Positions 17,705 to 25,883 of a stretch of 45,148 nucleotides of DNA are shown piece after piece; within the stretch, counting starts at the first letter, position 1, and the number at the start of each line of letters is the position of its first letter. The position numbers and the translations under genes were made by a program. The notes beneath the pieces are model-generated. The model worked only from the letters and a program-made list of their open reading frames with translations, was not told where the DNA came from and ran no database searches. The stretch is from Rhizobium ruizarguesonis. Its GTDB lineage: Bacteria > Pseudomonadota > Alphaproteobacteria > Rhizobiales > Rhizobiaceae. The stretch is taken from positions 1-45,148 of the forward strand of contig NZ_PQIG01000106.1 of assembly GCF_012349115.1 (NCBI RefSeq). Direction: 5' to 3'.

Positions 17705-19156
17705 TCAGGCTTCCTGTCCGGCGCCGAGCCGGGCAAAACCGGCAGCATCTTCCGACTTCAGACGGGCAGCTGCCATCAAGCCGACAATGGCGGCAATCAC
17801 CACCAGCCCCGGCAGAAGCACGGCGAGCACACCGCTTGCGCCGGCGATCGCGCCGAAATTCACCGTGATATAGTAGACTAGACCCAGCAGGATGATGCCG
17901 GTGATCACCGGCAAGATCTTGGTCACGAGAACATTGCCCTCGAGGCCGGGATTGCGGCTGAAGAAGGCGACGATGGCGAATGCGGTGAAGGCCATCAGCA
18001 GAATGATGGCAAGCGTGCCGACATTAGTGAGCCACGAAAAGAGGGCAAGCACGGGATCCTGCCCCGTAAAGGCGAAGAGCGCGATGACGAGAGCGGCAAC
18101 AATCGTCTGGATCACCGAACCGACATGCGGGCTCTGGAAGACAGGGTGGGTGACCCCAACAGACTTCGGCAGCAGACCTTCGCGGCCGGCGACATACATG
18201 TAGCGGGCGACGCCATTGTGGAAGGCGAGCACGCCGGCAAACAGGCTGGTGATGAAGAGTACGTTCATGACCGGGACGATCCAGTGACCGACATAGCGTT
18301 CGGCAAGGCCGAAGAGGAAGGTCGTAGGATCGGCGAGGCCCTGCAGTTCGGGAACGAGCTTATCGGCGCCGGCGCCGTTGACCATCAGCCACGAGGTCAG
18401 CATGTAGAAGAGGCCGATAATAAGGACAGAGATATAGGTCGCGCGCGGCACGGTCTTGTGCGGCTCGCGGGCTTCCTCGCTGTATATCGTGGTTGCTTCG
18501 AAGCCGATGAACGCTGCAAAGCAGAAGAGAATGCCGATTGCCGGCGTTCCGCTCATGAAGGCGGCGGGCGTGAAGGGTACGGCCGAGATGCCGCTGTCAC
18601 CGCCCTTGAGCAAGATAGCGGCGTCGATGACCAGCACGACGACATATTCAAGAATGACGAGGACCGTCAATATCTTAGCCGACAGATCAACGCGCCGATA
18701 GCCGAAGACCGCGACGACGGCGATGCCGATATAGGTCCAGACCCACCATGGCAATTCAAGGCCGATGCCCGCGAAGAACCCTGCGGTTGCCGCACCGAAG
18801 AGACCGAAAACGCCAATCTGCATGGCATTGTAGGCAAGGATGGCAATGAGGGCGGCTGCACCGCCCATCATGCCGCCGAGACCCTGGGCGGTATAGGCAT
18901 AAAAGGCACCGGCATTGCGGATGTGGCGCGCCATGGCGACGTAGCCGACCGCAAACAGTACGAGGATCGCCGTGACCAGCAGAAAGGTCAGCGGGATGCC
19001 CGGCCCATTGCCGAGCATCATCGACAGAGGCACGCCGCCAGCGACCGCCGTCAGCGGCGCTGCGGCCGAAACCACCAGAAATGTCACGGCGCCGACGCCG
19101 AGACTGTTCTTGCGCAGCTGGTTTTCACCTGCGCCTGTTGAGAATTGATTGTCCAT
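17705..19156 (-). CDS. APC-family amino acid/amine permease
   Basis: A 483-residue integral membrane transporter with about 12-14 hydrophobic segments. The first segment carries the APC motif (LGVGAVTFLVVSAAAPLTAVAGG), and GFEATTIYSEEAREPHKTVPRATYIS is the conserved cytoplasmic loop after segment 6. ATG 19156 is chosen; a TTG nine bases upstream is an alternative because AAGGGGA is slightly nearer to it. Gene pairing with a PuuC-like dehydrogenase and proximity to amine-type PLP enzymes suggest import of an amine or amino alcohol. An HpaR-type site and an IclR-type palindrome lie upstream. Confidence 0.85.
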   Translation of the reverse strand: MDNQFSTGAGENQLRKNSLGVGAVTFLVVSAAAPLTAVAGGVPLSMMLGNGPGIPLTFLLVTAILVLFAVGYVAMARHIRNAGAFYAYTAQGLGGMMGGAAALIAILAYNAMQIGVFGLFGAATAGFFAGIGLELPWWVWTYIGIAVVAVFGYRRVDLSAKILTVLVILEYVVVLVIDAAILLKGGDSGISAVPFTPAAFMSGTPAIGILFCFAAFIGFEATTIYSEEAREPHKTVPRATYISVLIIGLFYMLTSWLMVNGAGADKLVPELQGLADPTTFLFGLAERYVGHWIVPVMNVLFITSLFAGVLAFHNGVARYMYVAGREGLLPKSVGVTHPVFQSPHVGSVIQTIVAALVIALFAFTGQDPVLALFSWLTNVGTLAIILLMAFTAFAIVAFFSRNPGLEGNVLVTKILPVITGIILLGLVYYITVNFGAIAGASGVLAVLLPGLVVIAAIVGLMAAARLKSEDAAGFARLGAGQEA

Positions 19157-19292
19157 TTTGCTCAAGTTCCCCTTGTTGCAACTATCCGATTGCGCTCCGG
19201 GAAAACGCGTCCTCCCAAATCGCCGTCATTTCGAACCGGACTAATCTGCCGCGTTTTTTCTTTTGCTCTTGGCCGCGCGCAGGTCAGCGCAT

Positions 19293-19313
19293 ATGGTTCA
19301 TATATTGAACCAT
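19293..19313. promoter_or_regulatory. IclR-type inverted repeat in the permease/iclR divergent promoter region
   Basis: ATGGTTCA (19293-19300) and TGAACCAT (19306-19313) are perfect 8-base arms around TATAT. It sits in the 322-base gap (19157-19478) between the permease gene and the IclR gene, about 165 bases before the latter. IclR proteins bind short palindromes of this spacing and usually control their own promoter, so this is probably the local IclR operator. Apart from this and the site at 19357 I see nothing else in the gap. Confidence 0.55.
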
Positions 19314-19356
19314 TGCTTCAAATATAGACTTGCAAATAACGGCTACACCTGTCAAG

Positions 19357-19376
19357 TTATTTCGCATGTTAAGTAG
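19357..19376 (-). promoter_or_regulatory. HpaR-type operator-like site upstream of the permease gene
   Basis: Core GCATGTTAA; it matches the hpaR/hpaF palindrome in 15 of 20 positions and the site at 12957 in 17 of 20. If the adjoining bases are included (19351-19376 against 12951-12976), 22 of 26 agree. On the minus strand a TTGACA (19355-19350) follows directly, as at the 12957 site, pointing toward the permease gene. The match suggests that HpaR, or a regulator sharing its site, links amine import to 4-HPA breakdown. Confidence 0.5.
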
Positions 19377-19478
19377 TTTGGCCGGCATGGAGGACCGGAC
19401 ATCGACGATGATGACCCAGACAGGTGCCCGTAACACCAACCGGTATCGAACGGCGACCGGACAAAAAGAGGAGACCGC

Positions 19479-20264
19479 ATGAGCACCGTCGGAAAAGCAC
19501 TGTCCTTGCTGGACAGCCTGTCGCAACTCAACCACGAAGCGGGATTGACGGATATCGCCCGTCTCTGCGACCTCGACAAGGCGACGGCCCGCCGCCTGCT
19601 TGTCGAATTGGAAAAGCATGGCTTCGTTGAGCAGGATCCGGACACGCGCAGATACCGGATCGGTTCAGCGCCGGTTCGCCTGGCGCGGATTCGCGAGGCG
19701 CGTTATCCGTTCCTGCGGGTCGCCATCCCCTTCGTAAGGGAGCTCGCTGAAAAGTCTGAGGAAACTGTTCATCTCGCCGAATTCAGCGGCAGCACACTTT
19801 CAACGATCCACGTCGAGGACTCACCGCGCGCGCACCGGGTCATCGTCGAGATCGGCACGCGCCTGCCTTTCCACGCTACGGCGTCGGGCCTCGCCTATCT
19901 GGCTTTCTCAGATAAGAAATACATCGAGTCGGCCCTGTCGCAGCCACTGGACGCTTTTACCGAGCACACCGTGACCGATCCGGCCGCCGTCCGCAAAATG
20001 ATAGACGAAACGGTCGCGCGCGGATTTTCGATCAGCAGCCAGGGTCTCGAGGTCGGCGTCGTCAGCACCGGAGCTCCCATTCTTTCGCCGGCCGGTCAAC
20101 CGATCGGCTCCATCACCATCGCGGCGCCGCTGGCGCGCGCGCGCGCCGCCACACTGGCAAACTTCGGCGCAGCCGTCGTCGACACAGCCAAACGCATCTC
20201 AGAAAAATACTACGGGCCGGAGCGGCCTTCGGGAACAAAAATGCAAACAAAGAGGACCGGTTGA
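19479..20264 (+). CDS. IclR-family transcriptional regulator
   Basis: A 261-residue IclR protein. It has an N-terminal winged helix (VGKALSLLDSLSQ, then LTDIARLCDLDKATARRLLVELEKHGFV, residues about 4-47). The effector domain follows, with LAEKSEETVHLAEFSG, FHATASGLAYLAF and the conserved VARGFSISSQGLEVGVVSTGAPI. It is the first gene of a tightly packed six-gene rightward operon and abuts the next gene with no spacer. It probably controls this operon and itself through the palindrome at 19293. The start has a GAGGAG site. Confidence 0.9.
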   Translation: MSTVGKALSLLDSLSQLNHEAGLTDIARLCDLDKATARRLLVELEKHGFVEQDPDTRRYRIGSAPVRLARIREARYPFLRVAIPFVRELAEKSEETVHLAEFSGSTLSTIHVEDSPRAHRVIVEIGTRLPFHATASGLAYLAFSDKKYIESALSQPLDAFTEHTVTDPAAVRKMIDETVARGFSISSQGLEVGVVSTGAPILSPAGQPIGSITIAAPLARARAATLANFGAAVVDTAKRISEKYYGPERPSGTKMQTKRTG

Positions 20265-21536
20265 ATGAGCCCAGCAGAGCCGTCGCCAGAACAATCACGT
20301 CCACTCAGCATCCTTCTGATTGGAACCGGCGACACCAAATCCGACGAGCTTCAGTTCATGGCAGGCATCATCCGCGATGCCGGCGCAGAACCGGTCATGG
20401 TCGACGTCAGTATCTTGTCAGATCCGCCTTACACACCTGACTATTCCCGGCACGACATCGCCAAGTCGGCGGGAACCTCGATCGAAGCGATCATTAACAG
20501 CGGCGACGAAAATTCAGCAATGGCGCTGATGTCGACCGGCGCTGCGGCTCTCGTCGGAACGTTGCATGCGACCGGAAAGGCGGATGGCATCATTGTTCTC
20601 GGCGGCTCCATGGGTACGGACCTTGCGCTTGACGTGGCGGCCGCCCTGCCGCTCGGCGTTCCCAAATTCGTGGTCTCGACGATTGCCTATTCGCATCTCG
20701 TGCCGCCGGAGCGCATCGCCCCGGACCTGATGATGATACTCTGGGCCGGCGGACTTTACGGATTGAATGATATCTGCCGCGCCGTGCTTTCCCAGGCCTG
20801 CGGCGCCGTCGTCGGGGCTGCCCGCTCCAGCAGGAAGCCCAAGGCGGACCGGCCGTTGATCGGAATGACCTCCCTCGGTTCCACCTGCCTCAAATACATG
20901 AAACACCTGAAGCCGGAGCTCGAAAAGCGCGGCTATGAGGTCGCAGTATTCCACTCGACCGGCATGGGCGGACGGGCCTTCGAGGCGATTGCCGCGCAGA
21001 AAGGCTTTGCCGCGGTGTTCGACTTCTGCATGCAGGAAGTCGTCAACCACCAGAATGGCACCGTGGTCACCTCCGGTCCTGACCGCATGGAAAATGCGGG
21101 CCGCTCCGGCATACCGCAGATCGTCGCGCCCGGCGCGGTCGATATGGTGGACCTGCCCGCATGGCAGCCGCTGCCGGCAGCACTTGCCGACCGACCTTAT
21201 CACGCACACAACCGGCTGATCGGCTCGGTCACCACCTCGCCTGAAGGACGCCGGGCAACGGCTGCCCTGATCGGAGAAAAGCTTGGCGGCGCGCAGGCGC
21301 CGGTCGCCCTGATCCTGCCGCTCGAAGGCATACAGGAATGGGACCAGCCGGGTGAACCGTTGCATGATCCGGTAGGCCTTTCAGCCTTTATCGATGCGAT
21401 GCGCCTGGCCCTCCCCCCATCCGTCGCCCTGCATGAGGTCGATGGTCACATCAATTCCCCTCAATTCTCCACAAAAGCCCTCGCCGTATTCGATGCGTGG
21501 GTTGCACAGGGCATCATCCCGGAAGGCAGGCCATGA
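20265..21536 (+). CDS. UPF0261 / Tm-1-like ATP-binding domain protein
   Basis: A 423-residue protein of the UPF0261 family, related to the N-terminal half of plant Tm-1. Family marks seen are LIGTGDTKSDELQFM near residue 20, ADGIIVLGGSMGTDLA (about residue 106 on), PKFVVSTIAYSHLVPPERIAPDLMMI, and GMTSLGSTCLKYMKHLKPELEKRGYEV opening the second domain. The biochemical function of the family is unknown. Its ATG directly follows the iclR stop (TGAATG) and its stop overlaps the HAD start, so it is firmly part of this catabolic operon. Elsewhere these genes often pair with a TIM-barrel gene, which is absent here. Confidence 0.85.
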   Translation: MSPAEPSPEQSRPLSILLIGTGDTKSDELQFMAGIIRDAGAEPVMVDVSILSDPPYTPDYSRHDIAKSAGTSIEAIINSGDENSAMALMSTGAAALVGTLHATGKADGIIVLGGSMGTDLALDVAAALPLGVPKFVVSTIAYSHLVPPERIAPDLMMILWAGGLYGLNDICRAVLSQACGAVVGAARSSRKPKADRPLIGMTSLGSTCLKYMKHLKPELEKRGYEVAVFHSTGMGGRAFEAIAAQKGFAAVFDFCMQEVVNHQNGTVVTSGPDRMENAGRSGIPQIVAPGAVDMVDLPAWQPLPAALADRPYHAHNRLIGSVTTSPEGRRATAALIGEKLGGAQAPVALILPLEGIQEWDQPGEPLHDPVGLSAFIDAMRLALPPSVALHEVDGHINSPQFSTKALAVFDAWVAQGIIPEGRP

Positions 21537-22183
21537 CAGGTGATCGCGCACTCATCCTCGATTTCGGCGGCGTCGTCACCCGCACGCTGTTCGAAACGCA
21601 CGACGTCACCGAGCGGGCGCTTGGCCTTGCCGCCGGCACACTCACCTGGCGCGGTCCGTTCGACACAACGACCGATCCACTCTGGGTATCGATGCAGAAC
21701 CGTGAGATCACCGAACGCGACTACTGGATGACACGGACCGCGGAAGTCGGCCGGCTGGTCGGTGAGGATTGGACCGACATGAAGACCTTCGTCCAGCGGG
21801 CGCGCGGCGCCGATGCCGATCTCGTGCTGCGTCCGGAAGCGGCAGACGCCATCACCCGCGCCAAGGCCGCCGGCCTGCGGCTCGCCATCCTTTCGAATGA
21901 ACTCGATCTTTTCTACGGTGTCGAATTTCGCAAGCGTTTCCCGCTGATCGATTTCTTCGACGTTATCGTCGATGCCACCTACACCAAGATCCTGAAACCG
22001 GATGCGCGCGCCTATGAACAGGTGATCGCCGAGGTCGGGCTTCCGCGCGAAGCCTGCGTCTTCGTCGACGATCAGTTGAAGAACATTGAGGGCGCCGACG
22101 TCGTCAAGCTTCCCAACGTCCATTTCGACGTTACCCGGCCCGCTGACGGCTATGCCCGCGCCCTTTCCATGCTTGGACTTTGA
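21533..22183 (+). CDS. HAD-family hydrolase
   Basis: A 216-residue HAD-superfamily (subfamily IA) protein. The nucleophile is Asp10 in LILDFGGVVT, where the usual second Asp is Gly, as in several HAD-IA members. Later motifs are LAILSNEL (Ser motif II), the Lys of KILKPDARAYEQV, and VFVDDQLKN as the metal-binding acidic motif. It may be a phosphatase or a dehalogenase-like enzyme. In an operon with an APH-family kinase and a phospho-lyase-like protein, a phosphatase that recycles a phosphorylated intermediate is attractive but unproven. It overlaps the upstream gene by four bases (ATGA). Confidence 0.8.
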   Translation: MTGDRALILDFGGVVTRTLFETHDVTERALGLAAGTLTWRGPFDTTTDPLWVSMQNREITERDYWMTRTAEVGRLVGEDWTDMKTFVQRARGADADLVLRPEAADAITRAKAAGLRLAILSNELDLFYGVEFRKRFPLIDFFDVIVDATYTKILKPDARAYEQVIAEVGLPREACVFVDDQLKNIEGADVVKLPNVHFDVTRPADGYARALSMLGL

Positions 22184-22200
22184 ACGAAGAGGACTGCGAT

Positions 22201-23562
22201 ATGCGCGAAACCAATTTTCTGACCGAAAACAACGCCCGTCATGTCTGGCACCCGATGGCGCACCCGGCCGACATGTTGGCCAATCCGCCGCGCATCATCA
22301 GGGCGGCTTCCGGTGTTGAAATCACCGATATCGACGGCAAGACGGTGCTCGATGGCGTCGGGGGGCTCTGGAACGTCAACCTCGGCTATTCCTGCGATCC
22401 GATCAAACAGGCCATCCGTGACCAGCTCGAGGAACTCCCTTATTATTCCGCCTTTCGCGGCACCACCAATCCGCCGCTGATCGAACTGTCTTACGAACTG
22501 GCTGAGTGGTTCAAGGAAGACGGCCTCAGCCGATCCTTCTTCACCTCGGGCGGCTCGGATTCCGTGGAGACCTGCCTGCGGCTTGCCCGCCAGTACCACA
22601 AGGTCAATGGCCAGCCGGAGCGCACCAAATTCGTGGCGCTGAAGAAAGGCTATCATGGGACCCATTTCGGCGGTGCGTCCGTCAACGGCAATGCCAACAA
22701 CCGTCGCAACTACGAGCCGCTGCTCCCGGGCGTTTCGCACCTGGCGGCTCCCTATGGCTACCGCAATCCTTTCGGCACCGACGATCCGGCGGAAATCGCG
22801 GCGGCCATCGGTCGTCAGTTCGAAGACGAGATCGCCTTCCAGGGCGCCGATACGATCGCCGCCTTCATCATGGAGCCGGTGCTGGGCGCCGGCGGCATCA
22901 TGGTGCCGCACGAAACCTTCATGCCGCTGATGCGTGCCATCTGCGACAAGAATGGCATTCTTCTGATCGCCGACGAGGTCATCACAGCCTTTGGCCGCAC
23001 CGGTGCCTGGACGGGATCGCGCCTGTGGGGCACCAGGCCCGACCTGATGTCGACCGCCAAGGCGATTACCAACGGCTATTATCCCTTCGGTGCGGTGATG
23101 ATCGCCGACAAGATCGCGGAAGCCTTCGAGGCCAACAAGAACACCGTCGGCACGATCGGTCATGGCTACACCTATTCCGGCCACCCTGTGGGTGCAGCGG
23201 CGGCGCTGGCGACGCTCAAGGAAACCAAGCGCCTCAACGTGGCCGCCAATGCAGGCGCGCGCGGCAATGAACTGCTGGCTGGTTTGAACTGGCTGAAGGA
23301 AAAGCATGAACTGATCGGCGACGTTCGCGGCAAGGGGCTGATGTGCGCGCTGGAACTGGTGACGGACCGCGCGACAAAGACCGGCGCGCCGAAGGATATG
23401 GTCCAGCGCCTGCAAGATGCGGCCTACGACGCCGGCGTGATGGTGCGTACCTCTGGCTCCAACGTCATCATCTCGCCGCCGCTTGTCATCACCACGGCCG
23501 ATGTAGATCGGATCCTCGCGGCACTCGAGACAGGTCTGACAGCCGCCGCGGGAGGCAAATGA
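22201..23562 (+). CDS. Class III (omega) aminotransferase
   Basis: A 453-residue fold-type I PLP enzyme of the omega-amino acid:pyruvate/putrescine transaminase kind. It has VWHPMAHP near the start, GVGGLWNVNLGYSCDPI, SFFTSGGSDSVETCLRLARQYH for the cofactor phosphate, KKGYHGTHFGGASV, the Asp of IADEVITAFGRTG, and the Schiff-base Lys in STAKAITNGYYP. It should move an amino group from a primary amine to pyruvate or a similar acceptor, giving an aldehyde. ATG 22201 is chosen because AGAGGA precedes it; a TTG at 22180 is weaker. Tyramine-like amines are possible donors from context. Confidence 0.88.
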   Translation: MRETNFLTENNARHVWHPMAHPADMLANPPRIIRAASGVEITDIDGKTVLDGVGGLWNVNLGYSCDPIKQAIRDQLEELPYYSAFRGTTNPPLIELSYELAEWFKEDGLSRSFFTSGGSDSVETCLRLARQYHKVNGQPERTKFVALKKGYHGTHFGGASVNGNANNRRNYEPLLPGVSHLAAPYGYRNPFGTDDPAEIAAAIGRQFEDEIAFQGADTIAAFIMEPVLGAGGIMVPHETFMPLMRAICDKNGILLIADEVITAFGRTGAWTGSRLWGTRPDLMSTAKAITNGYYPFGAVMIADKIAEAFEANKNTVGTIGHGYTYSGHPVGAAAALATLKETKRLNVAANAGARGNELLAGLNWLKEKHELIGDVRGKGLMCALELVTDRATKTGAPKDMVQRLQDAAYDAGVMVRTSGSNVIISPPLVITTADVDRILAALETGLTAAAGGK

Positions 23563-23563
23563 C

Positions 23564-24847
23564 ATGGCGGAAAACGCAGCACTCCTCGCCCGCCGAGAGC
23601 GGCTTCTCGGCCGAAACATGTCCACCTTTTATGACGATCCGGTGCAGCTGGTGCGTGGGGAAGGTGTCTGGCTGTGGGACGCGGACGGCCGGAAATATCT
23701 CGATTGCTACAACAATGTGCCACATGTCGGCCATTGCCACCCACGCGTCGTCGACGCGATCACCCGGCAAGCGTCGACACTGAACACCCACACGCGCTAC
23801 CTGCACGAGGGCATCCTCGACTATGTCGAGCGGCTGACGTCGACGTTCGACAAGAGCCTCAATACTGCGATCATGACCTGCACCGGCAGCGAAGCCAACG
23901 ACATCGCGTTGCGCATGGCGCAGGCGGTCACGGGAAAGACCGGGGTTATCGCGACCAACCATACCTACCACGGCAATACAGCGGCCGTGTCGCAGCTCTC
24001 TACCCGCATGCCCCCGGTCGGCGGTTTCGGCGGTCATGTCCGCCATGTGCCGGCGCCCGACAGCTATCGGCCGCTGGGTGGTATGCCCGGCGAAGCCTTT
24101 GCCGAGGCTTTCGCCGCTGAGGTGGAAAATGCGATCGCCTCGCTACAGAGCAGCCCGCACGGCTTTTCGGCGCTCATCATCTGCCCATTCTTTGCCAACG
24201 AGGGATTTCCCGACCTGCCGCCGGGCTTTCTCGACCAGGCAATCGCTGCCGTGCGCAAGGCGGGAGGACTTGTCATATCCGACGAGGTGCAGCCGGGTTT
24301 CGGGCGCACTGGCGGCCATATGTGGGGCCACCAGCGCGCAGGCTTCGTGCCCGACGTGGTGACGCTCGGCAAGCCGATGGCCAACGGCCATCCGGTCGGC
24401 GGCGTCGTCGCCAATGCCGACACGCTGAACGCATTCCGCAAGGCCTTTCGCTATTTCAATACCTTTGGCGGCAATCCGGTTTCCTGTGCTGCGGCCTTGG
24501 CGGTTCTCGATGTGATCGAAGATGAAGGGCTGATGGAAAACGCCCGTGCCGTCGGCGCCTACGCGCAAGACGGCCTCAAACACCTGTCCGAAAAACATGA
24601 CGTCATCGGCAACGTGCGTGGCAGCGGCCTGTTCTTCGGGGCGGAGCTGGTTCTCGACCGTGAGAAAAAGACCCCGGCGCCGGACATCGCCACAAAGGTC
24701 ATCAATGACATGCGCGCGCGCGGCGTTCTGATGGGCAAAATCGGGGTGCATCAATGCGCGACCAAGATCCGGCCACCCATGCCATTTTCGAAGGAGAATG
24801 CCGATTTGATGCTTTCCACGCTCGATGACGTTCTGTCCGGATTGTGA
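23564..24847 (+). CDS. AGXT2L-type class III PLP enzyme (aminotransferase or amino-alcohol-phosphate phospho-lyase)
   Basis: A 427-residue class III PLP protein closer to the AGXT2/AGXT2L branch than its neighbour is. It shares with the phosphoethanolamine and phosphohydroxylysine phospho-lyases the run CYNNVPHVGHCHPRVV, LNTHTRYLHEGILDY, DEVQPGFGRTG, the Lys of TLGKPMANGHPVGG, YFNTFGGNPVSCAAALAVLD and TKIRPPMPFSKENADLM. Those enzymes eliminate phosphate and ammonia from O-phospho-amino alcohols to give aldehydes. It begins 1 base after the transaminase stop and is followed by an APH-family kinase gene, the partner expected for a kinase/lyase route. Plain aminotransferase activity remains possible. 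Confidence 0.8.
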   Translation: MAENAALLARRERLLGRNMSTFYDDPVQLVRGEGVWLWDADGRKYLDCYNNVPHVGHCHPRVVDAITRQASTLNTHTRYLHEGILDYVERLTSTFDKSLNTAIMTCTGSEANDIALRMAQAVTGKTGVIATNHTYHGNTAAVSQLSTRMPPVGGFGGHVRHVPAPDSYRPLGGMPGEAFAEAFAAEVENAIASLQSSPHGFSALIICPFFANEGFPDLPPGFLDQAIAAVRKAGGLVISDEVQPGFGRTGGHMWGHQRAGFVPDVVTLGKPMANGHPVGGVVANADTLNAFRKAFRYFNTFGGNPVSCAAALAVLDVIEDEGLMENARAVGAYAQDGLKHLSEKHDVIGNVRGSGLFFGAELVLDREKKTPAPDIATKVINDMRARGVLMGKIGVHQCATKIRPPMPFSKENADLMLSTLDDVLSGL

Positions 24848-24855
24848 CGGTGGCC

Positions 24856-25869
24856 ATGTCGGAACATGAAACCACCTCTTTCATGGAGGCGCTGAGTGCG
24901 CGCGCACGCGAAGCCCTTGCCAGCTGGGAGCTCGGCGTCCAGATACCCCAGCTCCTGAAATACCGGGAGAATGCGGTATTCCGGGTGACGCTCAGGAGCG
25001 GCGAGCCTGCAGCCCTGCGGCTGCACCGGCCCGGCTATCACAATAAAAGTGCATTGGTTTCGGAACTCTCCTGGATGGCAGCTTTACGCGAGGCGGGCCT
25101 GCGCGTTCCGGCACCTGTTTCCACGTTGGACGGACGCCAAATCGTTGCGCTTGCGGCAAATCCTGTGTTCGGTGACCAATACGCCGACATCGTCAGTTGG
25201 ATGACCGGCAGCCCGCTCGGCCAATCGGGTGTTCTTCTTGCGCATTCCAGGGAGCGCCTCGTCGTTATTTTCCGCTCGCTGGGTGAAGCGATAGCCCGGA
25301 TGCACACAGCCACCGATGCCTGGAGACCACCGGCCGACTTCCGCCGCCCGGCATGGGACGGCGATGGTTTGCTTGGCGGGCAGCCGCTTTGGGGTCGATT
25401 CTGGGATTGTGCAGGATTATCGCCGGATCAGGTGATGCGATTGTCGGATCTCAGGCTCTTGCTGCGAGAGAAAACCGATGCACTCCGCCATCTCGACTAT
25501 GGTCTCATCCATGCCGATCTCGTTCGGGAAAACGTCCTCATAGACGGCGATCATGTCGAATTGATCGACTTTGACGATGGTGGCTACGGCTGGCGGATGT
25601 TCGACATCGCCACAGCCTTGTTCAAGAATCGCGGCGAGCCGCACTACGAACTCATCAAGGCAGCGTTGATCGAGGGATATCGCGGCGTACGGTCGCTACC
25701 GGACAGCGCCCTTGAAACCCTGCCGCTCTTCATGGTTCTGCGCAGCATCACTTATATCGGCTGGATCGGTGAGCGAATTGGCGCGCCGGATGCGGCAGAG
25801 CGGCTTCAGCCCTATGTAGCCGATGCTCTGGCGTTGGCAGACGCCCTCCAAACCGGCACCAGCAGATAG
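24856..25869 (+). CDS. APH-family small-molecule kinase
   Basis: A 337-residue phosphotransferase of the aminoglycoside-phosphotransferase/RdoA-like fold. YRENAVFRVTLRSGEPAALRLHR holds the ATP-loop strands and likely Lys-equivalent region. LIHADLVRENVLID (His, Asp, Asn) is the catalytic loop, and HVELIDFDDGGYGWRMFD supplies the metal-binding Asp. It is 8 bases after the AGXT2L-type gene. Kinases of this fold act on hydroxylysine, choline, ethanolamine, homoserine or sugars; the pairing with a phospho-lyase-like enzyme favours an amino alcohol. A GTG at 24844 overlapping the previous stop is an alternative start. It ends the operon, converging on hpaR. Confidence 0.8.
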   Translation: MSEHETTSFMEALSARAREALASWELGVQIPQLLKYRENAVFRVTLRSGEPAALRLHRPGYHNKSALVSELSWMAALREAGLRVPAPVSTLDGRQIVALAANPVFGDQYADIVSWMTGSPLGQSGVLLAHSRERLVVIFRSLGEAIARMHTATDAWRPPADFRRPAWDGDGLLGGQPLWGRFWDCAGLSPDQVMRLSDLRLLLREKTDALRHLDYGLIHADLVRENVLIDGDHVELIDFDDGGYGWRMFDIATALFKNRGEPHYELIKAALIEGYRGVRSLPDSALETLPLFMVLRSITYIGWIGERIGAPDAAERLQPYVADALALADALQTGTSR

Positions 25870-25883
25870 GAGCGGAGGCCGTG

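Noticed and set aside
18125..19141. A 338-codon plus-strand frame across the permease gene
   Set aside because: Very rich in Asp, Gly, Arg and His, as expected for the antisense of membrane segments; no known fold.
22150..23625. A 491-codon minus-strand open frame
   Set aside because: Antisense to the class III aminotransferase, which has all family motifs.
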